A DNA stretch of 64,000 nucleotides, taken from assembly GCF_000022565.1 (NCBI RefSeq), contig NC_012483.1, forward strand, positions 2,294,001 to 2,358,000, written 5' to 3'. Positions 18,029 to 27,185 of the stretch are shown here, piece after piece. Position 1 is the stretch's first letter, and each line of letters begins with the position of its first letter. Origin of the DNA: Acidobacterium capsulatum ATCC 51196. GTDB taxonomy: Bacteria; Acidobacteriota; Terriglobia; Terriglobales; Acidobacteriaceae. The notes under the pieces were generated by a model. That model saw nothing but the letters and a program-made list of their open reading frames with translations, searched no databases and had not been told where the DNA came from. The position numbers and the translations under genes were made by a program.

Positions 18029-18071
18029 GGCTCGTTCGCCGCACCCTCCGCGGCGGGCGAGCCTTTTATTT
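18029..18071 (+). terminator. Rho-independent terminator after VOC gene
   Basis: GGCTCGTTCGCCGC pairs with GCGGCGGGCGAGCC (two G-U pairs) around a seven-base loop, followed by TTTTATTT. It begins 17 bases after the stop and overlaps the end of the convergent glycosyltransferase gene. Confidence 0.85.
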
Positions 18072-19340
18072 CCCTGCCAGTAAGGACTCCAGCGCATCAC
18101 AGGCAGCGAACACGCCGTCTTCGGCACGCACCTCTTCCGCAATGGCCGCCGCACTCTCGGCATAGCTGCGGTCTTCGAGCAACGCCCGTAGAGATTTCGC
18201 AGCCGTGCGCGCATTGTAGTGAGGGCGTCCAATCACCTCAGCCACGCCAAGCCGCCGAACCCGCCGGGCATTATCCGGCTGGTCATGGCTATAGGGCATC
18301 ACCAGCATCGGCTTGCCGGCACGCAGCGTCTGCGCCGTCGTGCCCACGCCACCCTGGTGAATCACTGCGGAAGCAAAAGGCAAAATGCGCGAATATGGCG
18401 CATAATCCGCCACAAAAATGTTCTCGGGCAGCCGGCGCTTCGGGCGATTCGCCGCATCGTGCCCCACCAGCAGCACGGCACGCTGGCCTAACTCCTCAGC
18501 CACCCGCGCGCTCTCTTCATAAAAATTCCCGGGATCCAGAACCGCCGCCGAACCCAGCGTAAAAACAAGCGGAGCTGAACCTTCCTCCAGGAATTGCTTC
18601 AGTTCCGGAACCAGATTCCGCTCCCCCGCATCGCCGTCATAGTAGACAAAGCCGGTCACGCGAGTCTGCTTCGGCCAATCCTTTTGCGGCTCGCCCAGCG
18701 CGCCTGAAAACAGGGCCAGCACCAGCCGCTCCGAGTGCTTTGCGTCAAAGATGGGGTCCTTCCCGTGCGGCAATCCCAGCTCCCGCCGCAGCGCATACAC
18801 CGGCTCAGGCCACTTGCGGGTGACGTAGCGCGCAAATCGCGCCACCACCTGCCCCGTGCCCGGCACAATTGCCTGCACCTTCGCCAGCAACGGGTAAGGG
18901 GGCAGCACTGGCGGATCATAAGCTGAAAAAAACGAGAACGGCGCCAGCACATAGCTCGCCCACGGTATGCCGGTCTTCTCCGCCACAATCGGCGCGGCAT
19001 AGGCCAGTTCTCCGGCCACCAGCAGATCTGCGCCGCCCTTCGCGCTCACTGCGGCCATCAGGTCTTCGTAGCTCTCGCGAATTGACGGAAACAAAAACTC
19101 CCGCAGGCCCCGCTCGGTACCATGCTTGATGTCATAGATCATGGCGACCAGCCGCTTGTCATGCGGATCCTGGTCCGGGCGCACCGGCGCAAACTCAATG
19201 CCCAGCGGTTCGATCTTTTCCCGAAACATCTCCGGAACCGCCAGCACCGGCGTATGCCCCCGCCGCTTCAATTCAAGCGCAAGACCGATCAGCGGATTCA
19301 CATCCCCAAACGTTCCAAAGGTAGAAAAAACAATCCGCAT
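18066..19340 (-). CDS. GT1-family glycosyltransferase (UDP-glucuronosyl/UDP-glucosyltransferase-like)
   Basis: A 424-aa GT-B enzyme that moves a sugar from a nucleotide donor to a small lipophilic acceptor or another sugar. The N-terminal domain begins MRIVFSTFGTFGDVNP, which matches the macrolide/sterol glucosyltransferase type. The C-terminal donor motif is VIHQGGVGTTAQTLRAG, followed by KPMLVMPYSHDQPDNA, both hallmarks of GT1. There is no signal peptide or membrane helix. The start lies three bases after the stop of the exported adenosine deaminase gene, so the two are an operon. The acceptor is not known; rhamnolipid-type, sterol-type or antibiotic-inactivating roles all fit the family. 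Confidence 0.87.
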   Translation of the reverse strand: MRIVFSTFGTFGDVNPLIGLALELKRRGHTPVLAVPEMFREKIEPLGIEFAPVRPDQDPHDKRLVAMIYDIKHGTERGLREFLFPSIRESYEDLMAAVSAKGGADLLVAGELAYAAPIVAEKTGIPWASYVLAPFSFFSAYDPPVLPPYPLLAKVQAIVPGTGQVVARFARYVTRKWPEPVYALRRELGLPHGKDPIFDAKHSERLVLALFSGALGEPQKDWPKQTRVTGFVYYDGDAGERNLVPELKQFLEEGSAPLVFTLGSAAVLDPGNFYEESARVAEELGQRAVLLVGHDAANRPKRRLPENIFVADYAPYSRILPFASAVIHQGGVGTTAQTLRAGKPMLVMPYSHDQPDNARRVRRLGVAEVIGRPHYNARTAAKSLRALLEDRSYAESAAAIAEEVRAEDGVFAACDALESLLAGK

Positions 19341-19343
19341 GAC

Positions 19344-20906
19344 TTAAAAACTTGCCTCAAACAAGTGAAAACGCCGTTCCAGCTCCCATTCTTCTTGCGC
19401 CTTTTGACTGTGATGCACCAGCTCCGCGCAGGCTCCCGACGGCTCGGCATTCCCTAGCTGGCCACGGCAGGCGGCCACTGGCGTCGTCAGCCGCTCTGGA
19501 GTTGTTTGTTCCCATAGGCTCCTGCCCGGCAGAAATGCATGCTCCATCGACGTCCGAGCCAGCAGCTTCATATCCATATAACTCAGTGGATACGTATCCG
19601 CGGCCATCACATACTCATGCGTCAGATCAATGCGTGAAACACCCTCATCATCGGTCGAAAGCGCCACCGGCACTCCATACGCGCGATACAGCATCAAGGG
19701 ATGCTCCTTGCCCTTGACGCCCAGAATCACGGCATTGCTGGTGAGGTTGATCTCTACCATCACGTGCTTGCGGGCCATCTCATGCAGCAGTTGGGCGGCA
19801 TCATTCTCATAAGAGATATCCACTCCGTGGCCAATGCGCTCCGCATCGGCTTCTTCCACTGCAAGGCGGATATGAAAACGCAAATCCCGCGGCGGCACCA
19901 GCCCCAGCGTCAGCTCGCCCGCATGCAGCGAGATATGCACCTTCGGATACATCAAGTGCAGCGCATGCACCATCGCCATATGCAGGCGGTAGTCATGAAT
20001 GGAGTAGTAGGCATCCTCCGGCTGCACCATGTTGATGCCCACCACTTGTGAATCCGCCGAGGCCACCTCAAAGCCCAGCAGCAATTGCGCAAATACATCC
20101 GCCGGCTTCATGTTGCGCAGCACCTGGTAAAGAAACCGCACCTTGACCTGACATGCCGGCGCCGCGCCCGGCTCGCCGCAATGCTCCATCGCCTTGCGGC
20201 GCGTCTGCGCCTCATCAAAGTAAGCCTCCGCCGGCGGCACCAGCTTCCCAAAGCCCGCCGCCATCAGCCGGTCCCGATACTGCACATAATTGCTGTCAAA
20301 GCCTAGCTTCTCAGCCAGCGCCGTCGCGGCAGAGAAGCTCGGCGTCATCATGATTTCGAGATACTGCTCATTCTGCGCGGCCGCGCGCGCCGCCACATCG
20401 TCCACCCACTCGGCGTCATGACTCACCGCAAGGCCGCTGAAGCGGTCAAACGTATCAAAAAACTGATCGTGCCCCGAGTCGCCCGTCACCGGAACAAACG
20501 TCCGCATGGAGAACGAGTCCACCAGCTCGTCATAAAGATGCTGATCGTTGGGCAATGCCGTCGCAGCCACATCGCCCTTCGGGCAGTCCGGCGAGTGATG
20601 CGCCGCGTCAAAGCGCAACCCCGCCACATTCACGCACAGGCGATCCTCCGCCGCATCCTTGAGAAATGTCTCGGCATACACCGCGCCCGAGAGATGCATG
20701 TGCAGGTCGCCGCCCTTCGGCATGCGGCGCAGAAATATCTCCAGCGCCGGCGGCCCCTCTTTTTGCGCGGCGGCAAAGGCGCGCGCGGCGCGCATCTCCG
20801 GCGTAGCCTGCGCCCGTGCGGACGCCGGTCCCAAGACCCATCCGGCCACGGCAAGCAGACTTACGAGGCAGACTCCCCGCAACCTTTGCTCGGATTTTCT
20901 CCTCAT
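19344..20906 (-). CDS. Exported adenosine deaminase-like protein (ADGF/CECR1-type)
   Basis: A 520-aa metal-dependent deaminase with a signal peptide (MRRKSEQRLRGVCLVSLLA to the AQA site near residue 33), placing it in the periplasm or outside. The active-site series is complete: GDLHMHLSGA (His69, His71), SLHAGE (zinc His and catalytic Glu), ERIGHGVDI and ALSTDDEGVS. This matches adenosine/adenine deaminase, and the export signal recalls the secreted ADGF group. It probably salvages external adenosine or deoxyadenosine as inosine. The ATG at 20906 has AGGAG about ten bases before it; the longer frame to 21047 does not look like signal sequence. A GT1 glycosyltransferase follows after three bases. 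Confidence 0.85.
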   Translation of the reverse strand: MRRKSEQRLRGVCLVSLLAVAGWVLGPASARAQATPEMRAARAFAAAQKEGPPALEIFLRRMPKGGDLHMHLSGAVYAETFLKDAAEDRLCVNVAGLRFDAAHHSPDCPKGDVAATALPNDQHLYDELVDSFSMRTFVPVTGDSGHDQFFDTFDRFSGLAVSHDAEWVDDVAARAAAQNEQYLEIMMTPSFSAATALAEKLGFDSNYVQYRDRLMAAGFGKLVPPAEAYFDEAQTRRKAMEHCGEPGAAPACQVKVRFLYQVLRNMKPADVFAQLLLGFEVASADSQVVGINMVQPEDAYYSIHDYRLHMAMVHALHLMYPKVHISLHAGELTLGLVPPRDLRFHIRLAVEEADAERIGHGVDISYENDAAQLLHEMARKHVMVEINLTSNAVILGVKGKEHPLMLYRAYGVPVALSTDDEGVSRIDLTHEYVMAADTYPLSYMDMKLLARTSMEHAFLPGRSLWEQTTPERLTTPVAACRGQLGNAEPSGACAELVHHSQKAQEEWELERRFHLFEASF

Positions 20907-21173
20907 TCCGGCAAGCTCCTGAAAAGACTCGTGCGACCAGTGTAGCCGCCGCGCCATCCCGACCGGCCTCACGCCGGCCCGGGCATCAGGATTTTCACAG
21001 AAGTGCGCCGAATCTCCTCCCGGCGCGTCGCTTGTCCATCGCTGCACACGCTTCGGCGGTCTGCTATACTTTCAAAAGTTGTATGGCAGTAGATTGAGCC
21101 TTCCCGGGATCCCTCCCGGCCGTATCGCTGGCTCCACAATCCCTCGCCACCCACAACTTCCTTGGAACTCCAA

Positions 21174-21248
21174 GGCCAGATAGCTCAGTGGTAGAGCGCG
21201 GCCCTGAAAAGGCCGGCGTCGGCGGTTCGATCCCGTCTCTGGCCACCA
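21174..21248 (+). tRNA. tRNA-Phe (GAA)
   Basis: Complete cloverleaf: acceptor stem GGCCAGA/TCTGGCC, D-stem GCTC/GAGC, anticodon stem CGGCC/GGCCG around CTGAAAA (anticodon GAA), T-arm with GGTTCGATCC, discriminator A and encoded CCA. It stands alone between the deaminase promoter region and a tandem array of degenerate copies. Confidence 0.96.
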
Positions 21249-21270
21249 CTCCCCCCCTCCCAAAACAACC

Positions 21271-21644
21271 CTCCAGCCGCGCTCGAATTTGAAGAGCGGA
21301 GCTCAGACTTATAGCTCGCGGCACTGCGCAAGGCCGGCGTCCGCGGTTCGATCCCGTCTCTGGCCACCACTCCCCCCAAAGCAACCCTCCAGCCGCGCTC
21401 GAATTTGAAGAGCGGAGCTCAGACTTATAGCTCGCGGCACTGCGCAAGGCCGGCGTCGGCGGTTCGATCCCGTCTCTGGCCACCACTCCCCCTCCCAAAG
21501 CAAACCTCCAGCCGCGCTCGAATTTGAAGAGCGGAGCTCAGACTTATAGCTCGCGGCACTGCGCAAGGCCGGCGTCCGCGGTTCGATCCCGTCTCTGGCC
21601 ACCACTCCCCCCTCCCAAAACAAAGCTCCAGCCGCGCTCGACAT
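21271..21644 (+). repeat. Three tandem 116-120 bp units carrying degenerate tRNA-Phe copies
   Basis: Units start at 21271, 21387 and 21506, with the beginning of a fourth at 21626 that diverges after about 18 bases. Each unit has a leader (CTCCAGCCGCGCTCGA onward) and then sequence matching tRNA-Phe from the D-arm (AGCTCAG) through the T-arm and CCA, ending at about 21369, 21485 and 21604. The 5' acceptor strand is replaced and does not pair with the retained TCTGGCC, and the anticodon loop reads CTGCGCA in place of CTGAAAA. They are therefore unlikely to be charged tRNAs. Units are nearly identical to each other, so the duplication is recent or kept uniform. Confidence 0.85.
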
Positions 21645-21909
21645 CCCGAGCGAAGCTCATGATAGTCAGCAGCGTGCCTCAAAACACGCACCTCAGCTTC
21701 ATAGCCGGGTACAGCTTTCCCGGCTAGTATTCAGTAGGCATTCATTAAACAATCGTTTTTCTTCAGTGAAAACGCTTGACAGCCGCTATGCCGCCCTGTT
21801 TCCATCATCTGCGGATTCGGAGGGAGACCGCCAAGCCGTTTAGACAATGGTTTGTCTATCCATTCTCTCAACCTCCTCCCCCGGCATATTCGCACTTGAG
21901 GTGATCTTC

Positions 21910-23319
21910 ATGAAGACCAAAGCGGCCTGCTGGCTGCTGTCTCTCGCCCTTCCGCTGAGCACGAGCCTGCTGGCCGGCGCGCAGCAGATTCCTGCCGCGC
22001 ACGAATGGCTCACCACGGCTTCCCGCTCGGCATTGTTTGCCGAGCAGCCCGGCTCGCTCGCATTTGCTTCCCCTGCCAATCAGTTGCCCGTGATCGATGT
22101 CAACGACATGCAGCAGTTCCAGTCCATGCTGGGCTTCGGCTGCGCGCTCACCGGCGGCAGCGCGCGCCTGCTCATGCAGATGGGCGCAAGCCAGCGCCAC
22201 GCTTTGCTGGAGCAGCTTTTCGCCAAACAGGGCAATGGCATTCACATCAGCTTTCTGCGTGTCAGCATCGGCTCCTCTGACATGAACACCCATGCCTACA
22301 CCTATGACGATCTGTCGCAGGGCGAGACCGATGCTTCGCTCAGCCACTTCAGTCTTGATCCTGACATGCACACCGTCATTCCGGTGCTCAAAGAGATTTT
22401 GGCCATCAATCCCGACATTAAGATTCTCGGCTCGCCCTGGTCCGCGCCTGCATGGATGAAGACCGATGACAGCCTCAAGGGCGGCCACCTCAAAAAAGAG
22501 GACTACCCCGTCTACGCCCGCTATTTTGTGAAGTACCTCGAAGCCATGCGCTCGCACGGCATTCACATCTACGCCATCACCGTGCAGAACGAGCCGCTCA
22601 ATCCCAAAAATCTGCCCAGCATGGTCATGTTCGCGCCCGAGGAAGCCGCCTTCATCGCCAACGATCTCGGCCCCGCGCTCCACAAAGTCGGCCTCGATAC
22701 CAGGATCTGGGTCTATGACCACAATCCTGATGTGCCGTCCTATCCGCTCTCTATCCTGGGCGATTCTGCAGCCAGCGGCTACGTCGATGGCACGGCCTTC
22801 CACCTCTATGGAGGCACCGCGGCCACCTTCACCAAGGTGCACAACGAATATCCGAACAAGAACCTCTACATGACCGAGCAATCCGTCGGCAGCCCGCACA
22901 CCGGGCCGCTGCCTATAGCGGAAACCCTCCAGCGCGTCGCCATCGACTCCTCCCGCAACTGGAGCCGCAACGTGCTCTACTGGAACCTCGCCGCCGACCC
23001 CAACGACGGCCCTCACACGAACGATGGCGGCTGCACTGGATGCCAGGGTGCCCTCACGCTCGACGGCAATCAGGTCACCGACAATCTCGCTTACTATGCC
23101 ATGGCGCACTTTTCAAAGTTCGTGCCGCCCGGCTCAGTCCGTATCGGCTCCAGTCAGCATGAGCAGCTTTTCACCGCCGCCTTCCGCACGCCAGACGGCC
23201 ACATCGTGCTCGTCGCCGCAAACACCGGCAACTTCGCCAAGCCCATTGACGTGAAATACCACGGTCAATGGTTCCAGACCACGCTGCCTGAGGAATCGGC
23301 CGCCACCTACGTCTGGTAG
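21910..23319 (+). CDS. Secreted glycoside hydrolase family 30 (beta-glucosidase/glucanase-like)
   Basis: A 469-aa retaining glycosidase with a signal peptide (MKTKAACWLLSLALPLSTSLLAGA, cut near residue 25). The (beta/alpha)8 barrel shows ITVQNEPLNP with the acid/base Glu228, and YMTEQSVGS with the nucleophile Glu323, both at the spacing expected for GH30 (clan GH-A). A C-terminal beta-sandwich follows, with VLVAANTGNFAKPIDV. Likely substrates are beta-1,6-glucan, glucosylceramide or xylan; subfamily cannot be fixed by eye. GAGGTGA about eight bases before the ATG supports this start. The gene stands alone and ends at a clear terminator. Confidence 0.9.
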   Translation: MKTKAACWLLSLALPLSTSLLAGAQQIPAAHEWLTTASRSALFAEQPGSLAFASPANQLPVIDVNDMQQFQSMLGFGCALTGGSARLLMQMGASQRHALLEQLFAKQGNGIHISFLRVSIGSSDMNTHAYTYDDLSQGETDASLSHFSLDPDMHTVIPVLKEILAINPDIKILGSPWSAPAWMKTDDSLKGGHLKKEDYPVYARYFVKYLEAMRSHGIHIYAITVQNEPLNPKNLPSMVMFAPEEAAFIANDLGPALHKVGLDTRIWVYDHNPDVPSYPLSILGDSAASGYVDGTAFHLYGGTAATFTKVHNEYPNKNLYMTEQSVGSPHTGPLPIAETLQRVAIDSSRNWSRNVLYWNLAADPNDGPHTNDGGCTGCQGALTLDGNQVTDNLAYYAMAHFSKFVPPGSVRIGSSQHEQLFTAAFRTPDGHIVLVAANTGNFAKPIDVKYHGQWFQTTLPEESAATYVW

Positions 23320-23351
23320 CACCGCTCTTTGCAATGCCTCCAACTCCAGTC

Positions 23352-23390
23352 TCCGGGAATCCGCACATCGGCTTCCCGGACTTTTTTTGC
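23352..23390 (+). terminator. Rho-independent terminator after GH30 gene
   Basis: TCCGGGAA and TTCCCGGA form a perfect 8-bp stem with a 13-base loop, followed by C and seven T. Confidence 0.85.
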
Positions 23391-23532
23391 CTCTTCCCGG
23401 CTGACTCCGCAAACATCCATGCGTCCCTGCAGAAATCTTTCTCTCCTTTTGCACCTTTCCTCTACCCCATCGAATCTTGAACCCATGCCGAAGCTTTGCT
23501 CGCGCATCTGCTCCAGGGCGCCGGGCAGAATG

Positions 23533-23559
23533 TATAAATAGGAGAGTTTAACGCTCCTA
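23533..23559 (+). promoter_or_regulatory. Candidate promoter -10 with overlapping inverted repeat before DHA2 exporter gene
   Basis: TATAAA at 23533-23538 is followed directly by TAGGAG, nine bases, then CTCCTA (23539-23559). A perfect 6-bp inverted repeat placed over the likely transcription start, 28 bases before the ATG, suits a repressor operator. No regulator gene is adjacent. Confidence 0.4.
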
Positions 23560-23586
23560 TCCACTCTTCCTGCTGGGGTCTTCCAG

Positions 23587-25200
23587 ATGTCTCAATCCTC
23601 TGTCGCTCCACGGCCCGCGGCCGCCGCCAGCGATCAGGATTTCCATTACGAGCACTGGACCCCGCGTTTCAATCCGTGGGTCATCACCTTTACGGTGACT
23701 CTTGCCACTTTTATGGAGGCGCTCGACTCCAGCATCGCCAACGTGGCGCTGCCGCACATTGCGGGCTCGCTCGGCGCAAGCCAGGACGAAGCCACCTGGG
23801 TCCTCACGTCTTATCTCGTCTCCAACGCCATCGTGCTGCCCATCAGCGGCTGGATCTCCAACCGCATCGGCCGCAAGCGTTTTTACATGGCCTGCGTGGC
23901 CGCCTTCACTCTCTTCTCATTCTTTTGCGGACTCGCGCCCACTCTGACATGGCTGGTCATCTTCCGCGTCATTCAAGGCGCGGCCGGCGGAGGCTTGCAG
24001 CCCAGCGAGCGCGCCATCCTGGCCGACACATTCGCGCCGGAGAAACGAAGCCTCGCCTTCTCGCTCTACGGCATGGCGGTCGTGCTCGCACCCGCCATCG
24101 GTCCTACCATCGGCGGCTGGATCACCGACAACTACACCTGGAGATGGATCTTCTTCCTCAACATCCCCGTCGGCATCCTGTCACTGCTGCTCACCAGCCG
24201 CATTGTGGAGGACCCGCCCTATCTCAAGCGCCAGCTCGCCCGCCTCAAAGAGTCGGTGGATGGCATCGGGCTCGGGCTCCTCGCGCTCTGCATCGGCGCC
24301 GCGCAGATTGTCTTTGACAAGGGTCAGCAGGATGACTGGTTCGGCTCTCACTTCATCGTTGGCTGCACCATCGTGGCCGTCGTTTGCCTCGTGCTCTTCC
24401 TCTATCGCGAAAGCACGGTCGAGCACCCCATCGTGGACCTCAAGCTCTACCGCACCCGCAACTTCGCCATGACACAGATCGTCATGCTGCTCATCGGTGC
24501 CGCGCTTTACTCCACCACCGTCATGATTCCGCAATTCCTGCAGGTGCTCATGGGCTACACCGCCACGCAGGCGGGCCTCGCACTCTCCATCGGCGGCGTC
24601 GTGCTCATGATCCTCTTCCCCATCATGGGCTTTCTCGGGCAAAAGATGGACCCGCGCCTGATGATCACCCTCGGCTTCGCCGTGCTCACCTTCGGCATCT
24701 GGCGCATCAGCGATCTCAACCTCAACATCAGCTTCGGCACCGCGCTGAGCTGGCGAGCGGTGATGGTGCTCGGCATGCCAATGCTGTTTGTGCCCATCAG
24801 CGTCATGTCCTACGTCGGCATTCCGCAAGAGAAGAACAACGAGGTTTCCGGCCTCACCGCACTGGCCCGTAACATCGGCGGCAGCGTCGGAATCTCCTTC
24901 GTCACCACCCTCATCACCCGGCGAACGCAGGTGCATGAAAACTATCTGGCCGCGCAGGTCAACCCGTCCTCGGCGCAATACCAGTCCCTCGCCCAGGGCA
25001 TGCAGGGCTTCCTCGCCCAGGCAGGAGCCGGCACCGGCAATGCCGCCCACGCCGCTGCCGCGCAGATTTACAACATCATGAAGCAGCAGGCCGCCGCCCT
25101 CGCCTACGTGGATACCGTCCACGTTCTCGTGCTGCTCACCGCCTGCCTCATCCCCATCGGCTACCTCATGAAAAAGCCCCGCTACCGTAAGCGTTCCTGA
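23587..25200 (+). CDS. DHA2-family (EmrB/QacA) MFS drug exporter
   Basis: A 537-aa inner-membrane proton antiporter with 14 predicted helices. The first helices carry the DHA family pattern: MEALDSSIANVALPHIAGSL, the loop GWISNRIGRKRFY (motif A) and PAIGPTIGGWITDNYTWRW (motif C of exporters). The length is normal for the 14-helix group. EmrB-type pumps often work with an EmrA adaptor, but no HlyD-type gene is next to it, so it may act alone or with an adaptor coded elsewhere. An inverted repeat overlapping the likely promoter hints at control by a repressor. The substrate cannot be named. Confidence 0.9.
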   Translation: MSQSSVAPRPAAAASDQDFHYEHWTPRFNPWVITFTVTLATFMEALDSSIANVALPHIAGSLGASQDEATWVLTSYLVSNAIVLPISGWISNRIGRKRFYMACVAAFTLFSFFCGLAPTLTWLVIFRVIQGAAGGGLQPSERAILADTFAPEKRSLAFSLYGMAVVLAPAIGPTIGGWITDNYTWRWIFFLNIPVGILSLLLTSRIVEDPPYLKRQLARLKESVDGIGLGLLALCIGAAQIVFDKGQQDDWFGSHFIVGCTIVAVVCLVLFLYRESTVEHPIVDLKLYRTRNFAMTQIVMLLIGAALYSTTVMIPQFLQVLMGYTATQAGLALSIGGVVLMILFPIMGFLGQKMDPRLMITLGFAVLTFGIWRISDLNLNISFGTALSWRAVMVLGMPMLFVPISVMSYVGIPQEKNNEVSGLTALARNIGGSVGISFVTTLITRRTQVHENYLAAQVNPSSAQYQSLAQGMQGFLAQAGAGTGNAAHAAAAQIYNIMKQQAAALAYVDTVHVLVLLTACLIPIGYLMKKPRYRKRS

Positions 25201-25325
25201 AGCGTAGCCTCCTTGCCTCCCACCGTCACAACAGGGCAAAACGCTGTCATCTGGCCTTCATTTTTCCGATAATATGAAACTCGCAATACCCAGGCCGCGC
25301 GGGTGTACGAGACCGGCGGATCCCA

Positions 25326-27164
25326 ATGTTCGAGGCCCCCATGGATTCCGCAACTTTCCGCCGCCACCTGCTGCGGCTATGCTGGGTCCCGGTTCTGGCG
25401 CTGTTCCTGCTCTGCCTGTTGCTCGGCTACGAACTGGACCGCATCACCATGGCGGCGCAGTGGGTCGATCACAGCGACCGCGTCATCGCCCAGATGAACC
25501 AGGTCAGCCGCGCCATCGCCGACAGGCAATCTGTCCTCCGGGCCTATCTGCTCACGCAGCAGCCTCATTATCTGCACGCCTATATCCGCGATCAAGCCGC
25601 CATCCGCGCGGGCTTTGATGATCTTCGTCAGCTTGTTGCCGACAATCGCGAACAGATTGCCGCCGTCGATCAATGGAGCAGGGACTATCAGGCTTGGAGC
25701 GATCTCGATCCCCGCTCTGTCGCTCAGGATGACCGCTCAAGCCTGTTGGCCTATCTGCAGTCGCAAAAAATAGCGATGCATCAGGCCTTGCAGGATCGCG
25801 AAACCATGATGCGCCGCGAACTGGAACTCCGCGAGCGACGCACCGTCGTCCTCGAACGCCTCGACTGGATGTCGGTGCTTGCCTTCTTCATTCTCGCCAT
25901 CGGCGTCGGCGCGCTGATTGTCTGGCGCACCACCCGCACCTTTCATCTCGTCCATACCGGCTATGACCAGCGCGTCAATGAAGCCAAATCCCTCTATGAA
26001 GAAACGCTGGCGCGCCGGCAATGGCTTGACACCACTCTGCGTAGCATTGGCGACGCCGTCATCGCCTGCGACGCGGAAGGCCGCATCGCCTTCATGAATC
26101 CCGTGGCGGAGCAGCTCACCGGATGGAACGAAGCCGAGGCACGCGGCCTCGATCTCTCTGCAATCTTCCGTATCGTCAACGAAAACACCCAGCTCGCCGT
26201 AGAAAACCCAGTGGAAAAGGTGCGCCGCCAGGGCACCATCGTCGGGCTGGCAAATCACACACTCCTCATCCGCAAAGACGGCGCTCAGATCCCCATCGAT
26301 GACAGCGCCGCGCCCATCCGTAACAGCGACAGCAATCTCATCGGCGTCGTGCTCGTCTTTCGCGACATCACCGCAAAAAAAGAGACCGAGCGGGCACTCC
26401 TGCGCGCCGAAAAACTCGCCTCGGCCGGCCGCCTGAGCGCTTCCATCGCGCATGAAATCAACAATCCGCTCGAAGCCCTGATGAACCTGCTCTACCTGAC
26501 CCGCCACATGGACAATCTCACAGAAGTCCACGAATATCTGGCCCAGGCAGAGTCGCAGTTGCGCCGCATCTCTCACATCGCCCGGCAATCGCTCGGCTTT
26601 TATCGCGACAGCACCGTGCGCTCCACCTTTTCCATGCGCGGTGTCATCGGGCAGGCCGTCGAGTTCTATGCTGCCCGTGCTGCTATGCAGGGCGTCCGCA
26701 TGGAAGTTGCGGCAGCCTCCGATGTTTACGTCTTCGGATCAGCCGACGAGATCATGCAGGTCCTCTCCAACCTGCTCGCCAACAGTCTGGATGCCATGCC
26801 CGGCAGCGGCATCATCCGCATTCATCTGCGCCAGACGACGGCCAGCCCTGACGGGCGGGCTGACGGTGTGAGGCTGTATGTCTCTGACAACGGCAACGGC
26901 ATCCATCCGGAGCAGCGCCAGCAGATCTTCGATCCCTTCTTTACCACCAAAGGCACCACCAGCACCGGACTCGGCCTCTGGGTCACCCAGCAACTCATTG
27001 AAAAGCACGGCGGCTCCGTCGCGGTGCGCTCCCGCACGCAGGGAACCTGGCGCGGCACATTCTTCCGCATCTATCTGCCGCAAACACCCGGCACCGGCTC
27101 TGACCGCAAGCCAAACCATGCCATCCTTGAGCCTGCGCCAGACGAATCCGGCCCGCGGTCGTAA
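25326..27164 (+). CDS. Sensor histidine kinase (CHASE3-like, PAS, HisKA, HATPase)
   Basis: A 612-aa two-component sensor. A transmembrane helix at about 17-36 is followed by a CHASE3-like periplasmic domain (37-180, helical, with SRAIADRQSVLRAYLLT), a second helix at 182-200, a PAS domain (232-350), HisKA with phospho-acceptor His376 in SASIAHEINNPLEALMN, and a HATPase domain with QVLSNLLANSLDAM (N box), YVSDNGNGI and GLGLWVTQQLI (G boxes). It is thus complete and cytoplasmic catalytic parts are intact. No response regulator gene is adjacent, so it is an orphan kinase. ATGs at 25326 and 25341 are both possible starts. YggX begins 22 bases after its stop. Confidence 0.9.
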   Translation: MFEAPMDSATFRRHLLRLCWVPVLALFLLCLLLGYELDRITMAAQWVDHSDRVIAQMNQVSRAIADRQSVLRAYLLTQQPHYLHAYIRDQAAIRAGFDDLRQLVADNREQIAAVDQWSRDYQAWSDLDPRSVAQDDRSSLLAYLQSQKIAMHQALQDRETMMRRELELRERRTVVLERLDWMSVLAFFILAIGVGALIVWRTTRTFHLVHTGYDQRVNEAKSLYEETLARRQWLDTTLRSIGDAVIACDAEGRIAFMNPVAEQLTGWNEAEARGLDLSAIFRIVNENTQLAVENPVEKVRRQGTIVGLANHTLLIRKDGAQIPIDDSAAPIRNSDSNLIGVVLVFRDITAKKETERALLRAEKLASAGRLSASIAHEINNPLEALMNLLYLTRHMDNLTEVHEYLAQAESQLRRISHIARQSLGFYRDSTVRSTFSMRGVIGQAVEFYAARAAMQGVRMEVAAASDVYVFGSADEIMQVLSNLLANSLDAMPGSGIIRIHLRQTTASPDGRADGVRLYVSDNGNGIHPEQRQQIFDPFFTTKGTTSTGLGLWVTQQLIEKHGGSVAVRSRTQGTWRGTFFRIYLPQTPGTGSDRKPNHAILEPAPDESGPRS

Positions 27165-27185
27165 AATAAGGATTGAGTGAGGACC

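Noticed and set aside
21271-21644. Possible CRISPR array
   Set aside because: Units are 116-120 bp and uniform over their length, with no short repeat alternating with unique spacers, and derive from tRNA-Phe.
21064-21691. Overlapping minus-strand ORFs reading ARDGIEPPTPA-type peptides
   Set aside because: These are antisense translations of the tRNA-Phe gene and its degenerate copies, a known source of false protein calls.
21765-21785. LacI-type operator before the GH30 gene (GAAAACGCTTGACA)
   Set aside because: Has a central CG but the two halves are not symmetrical beyond a couple of bases, and no -10 box is well placed.
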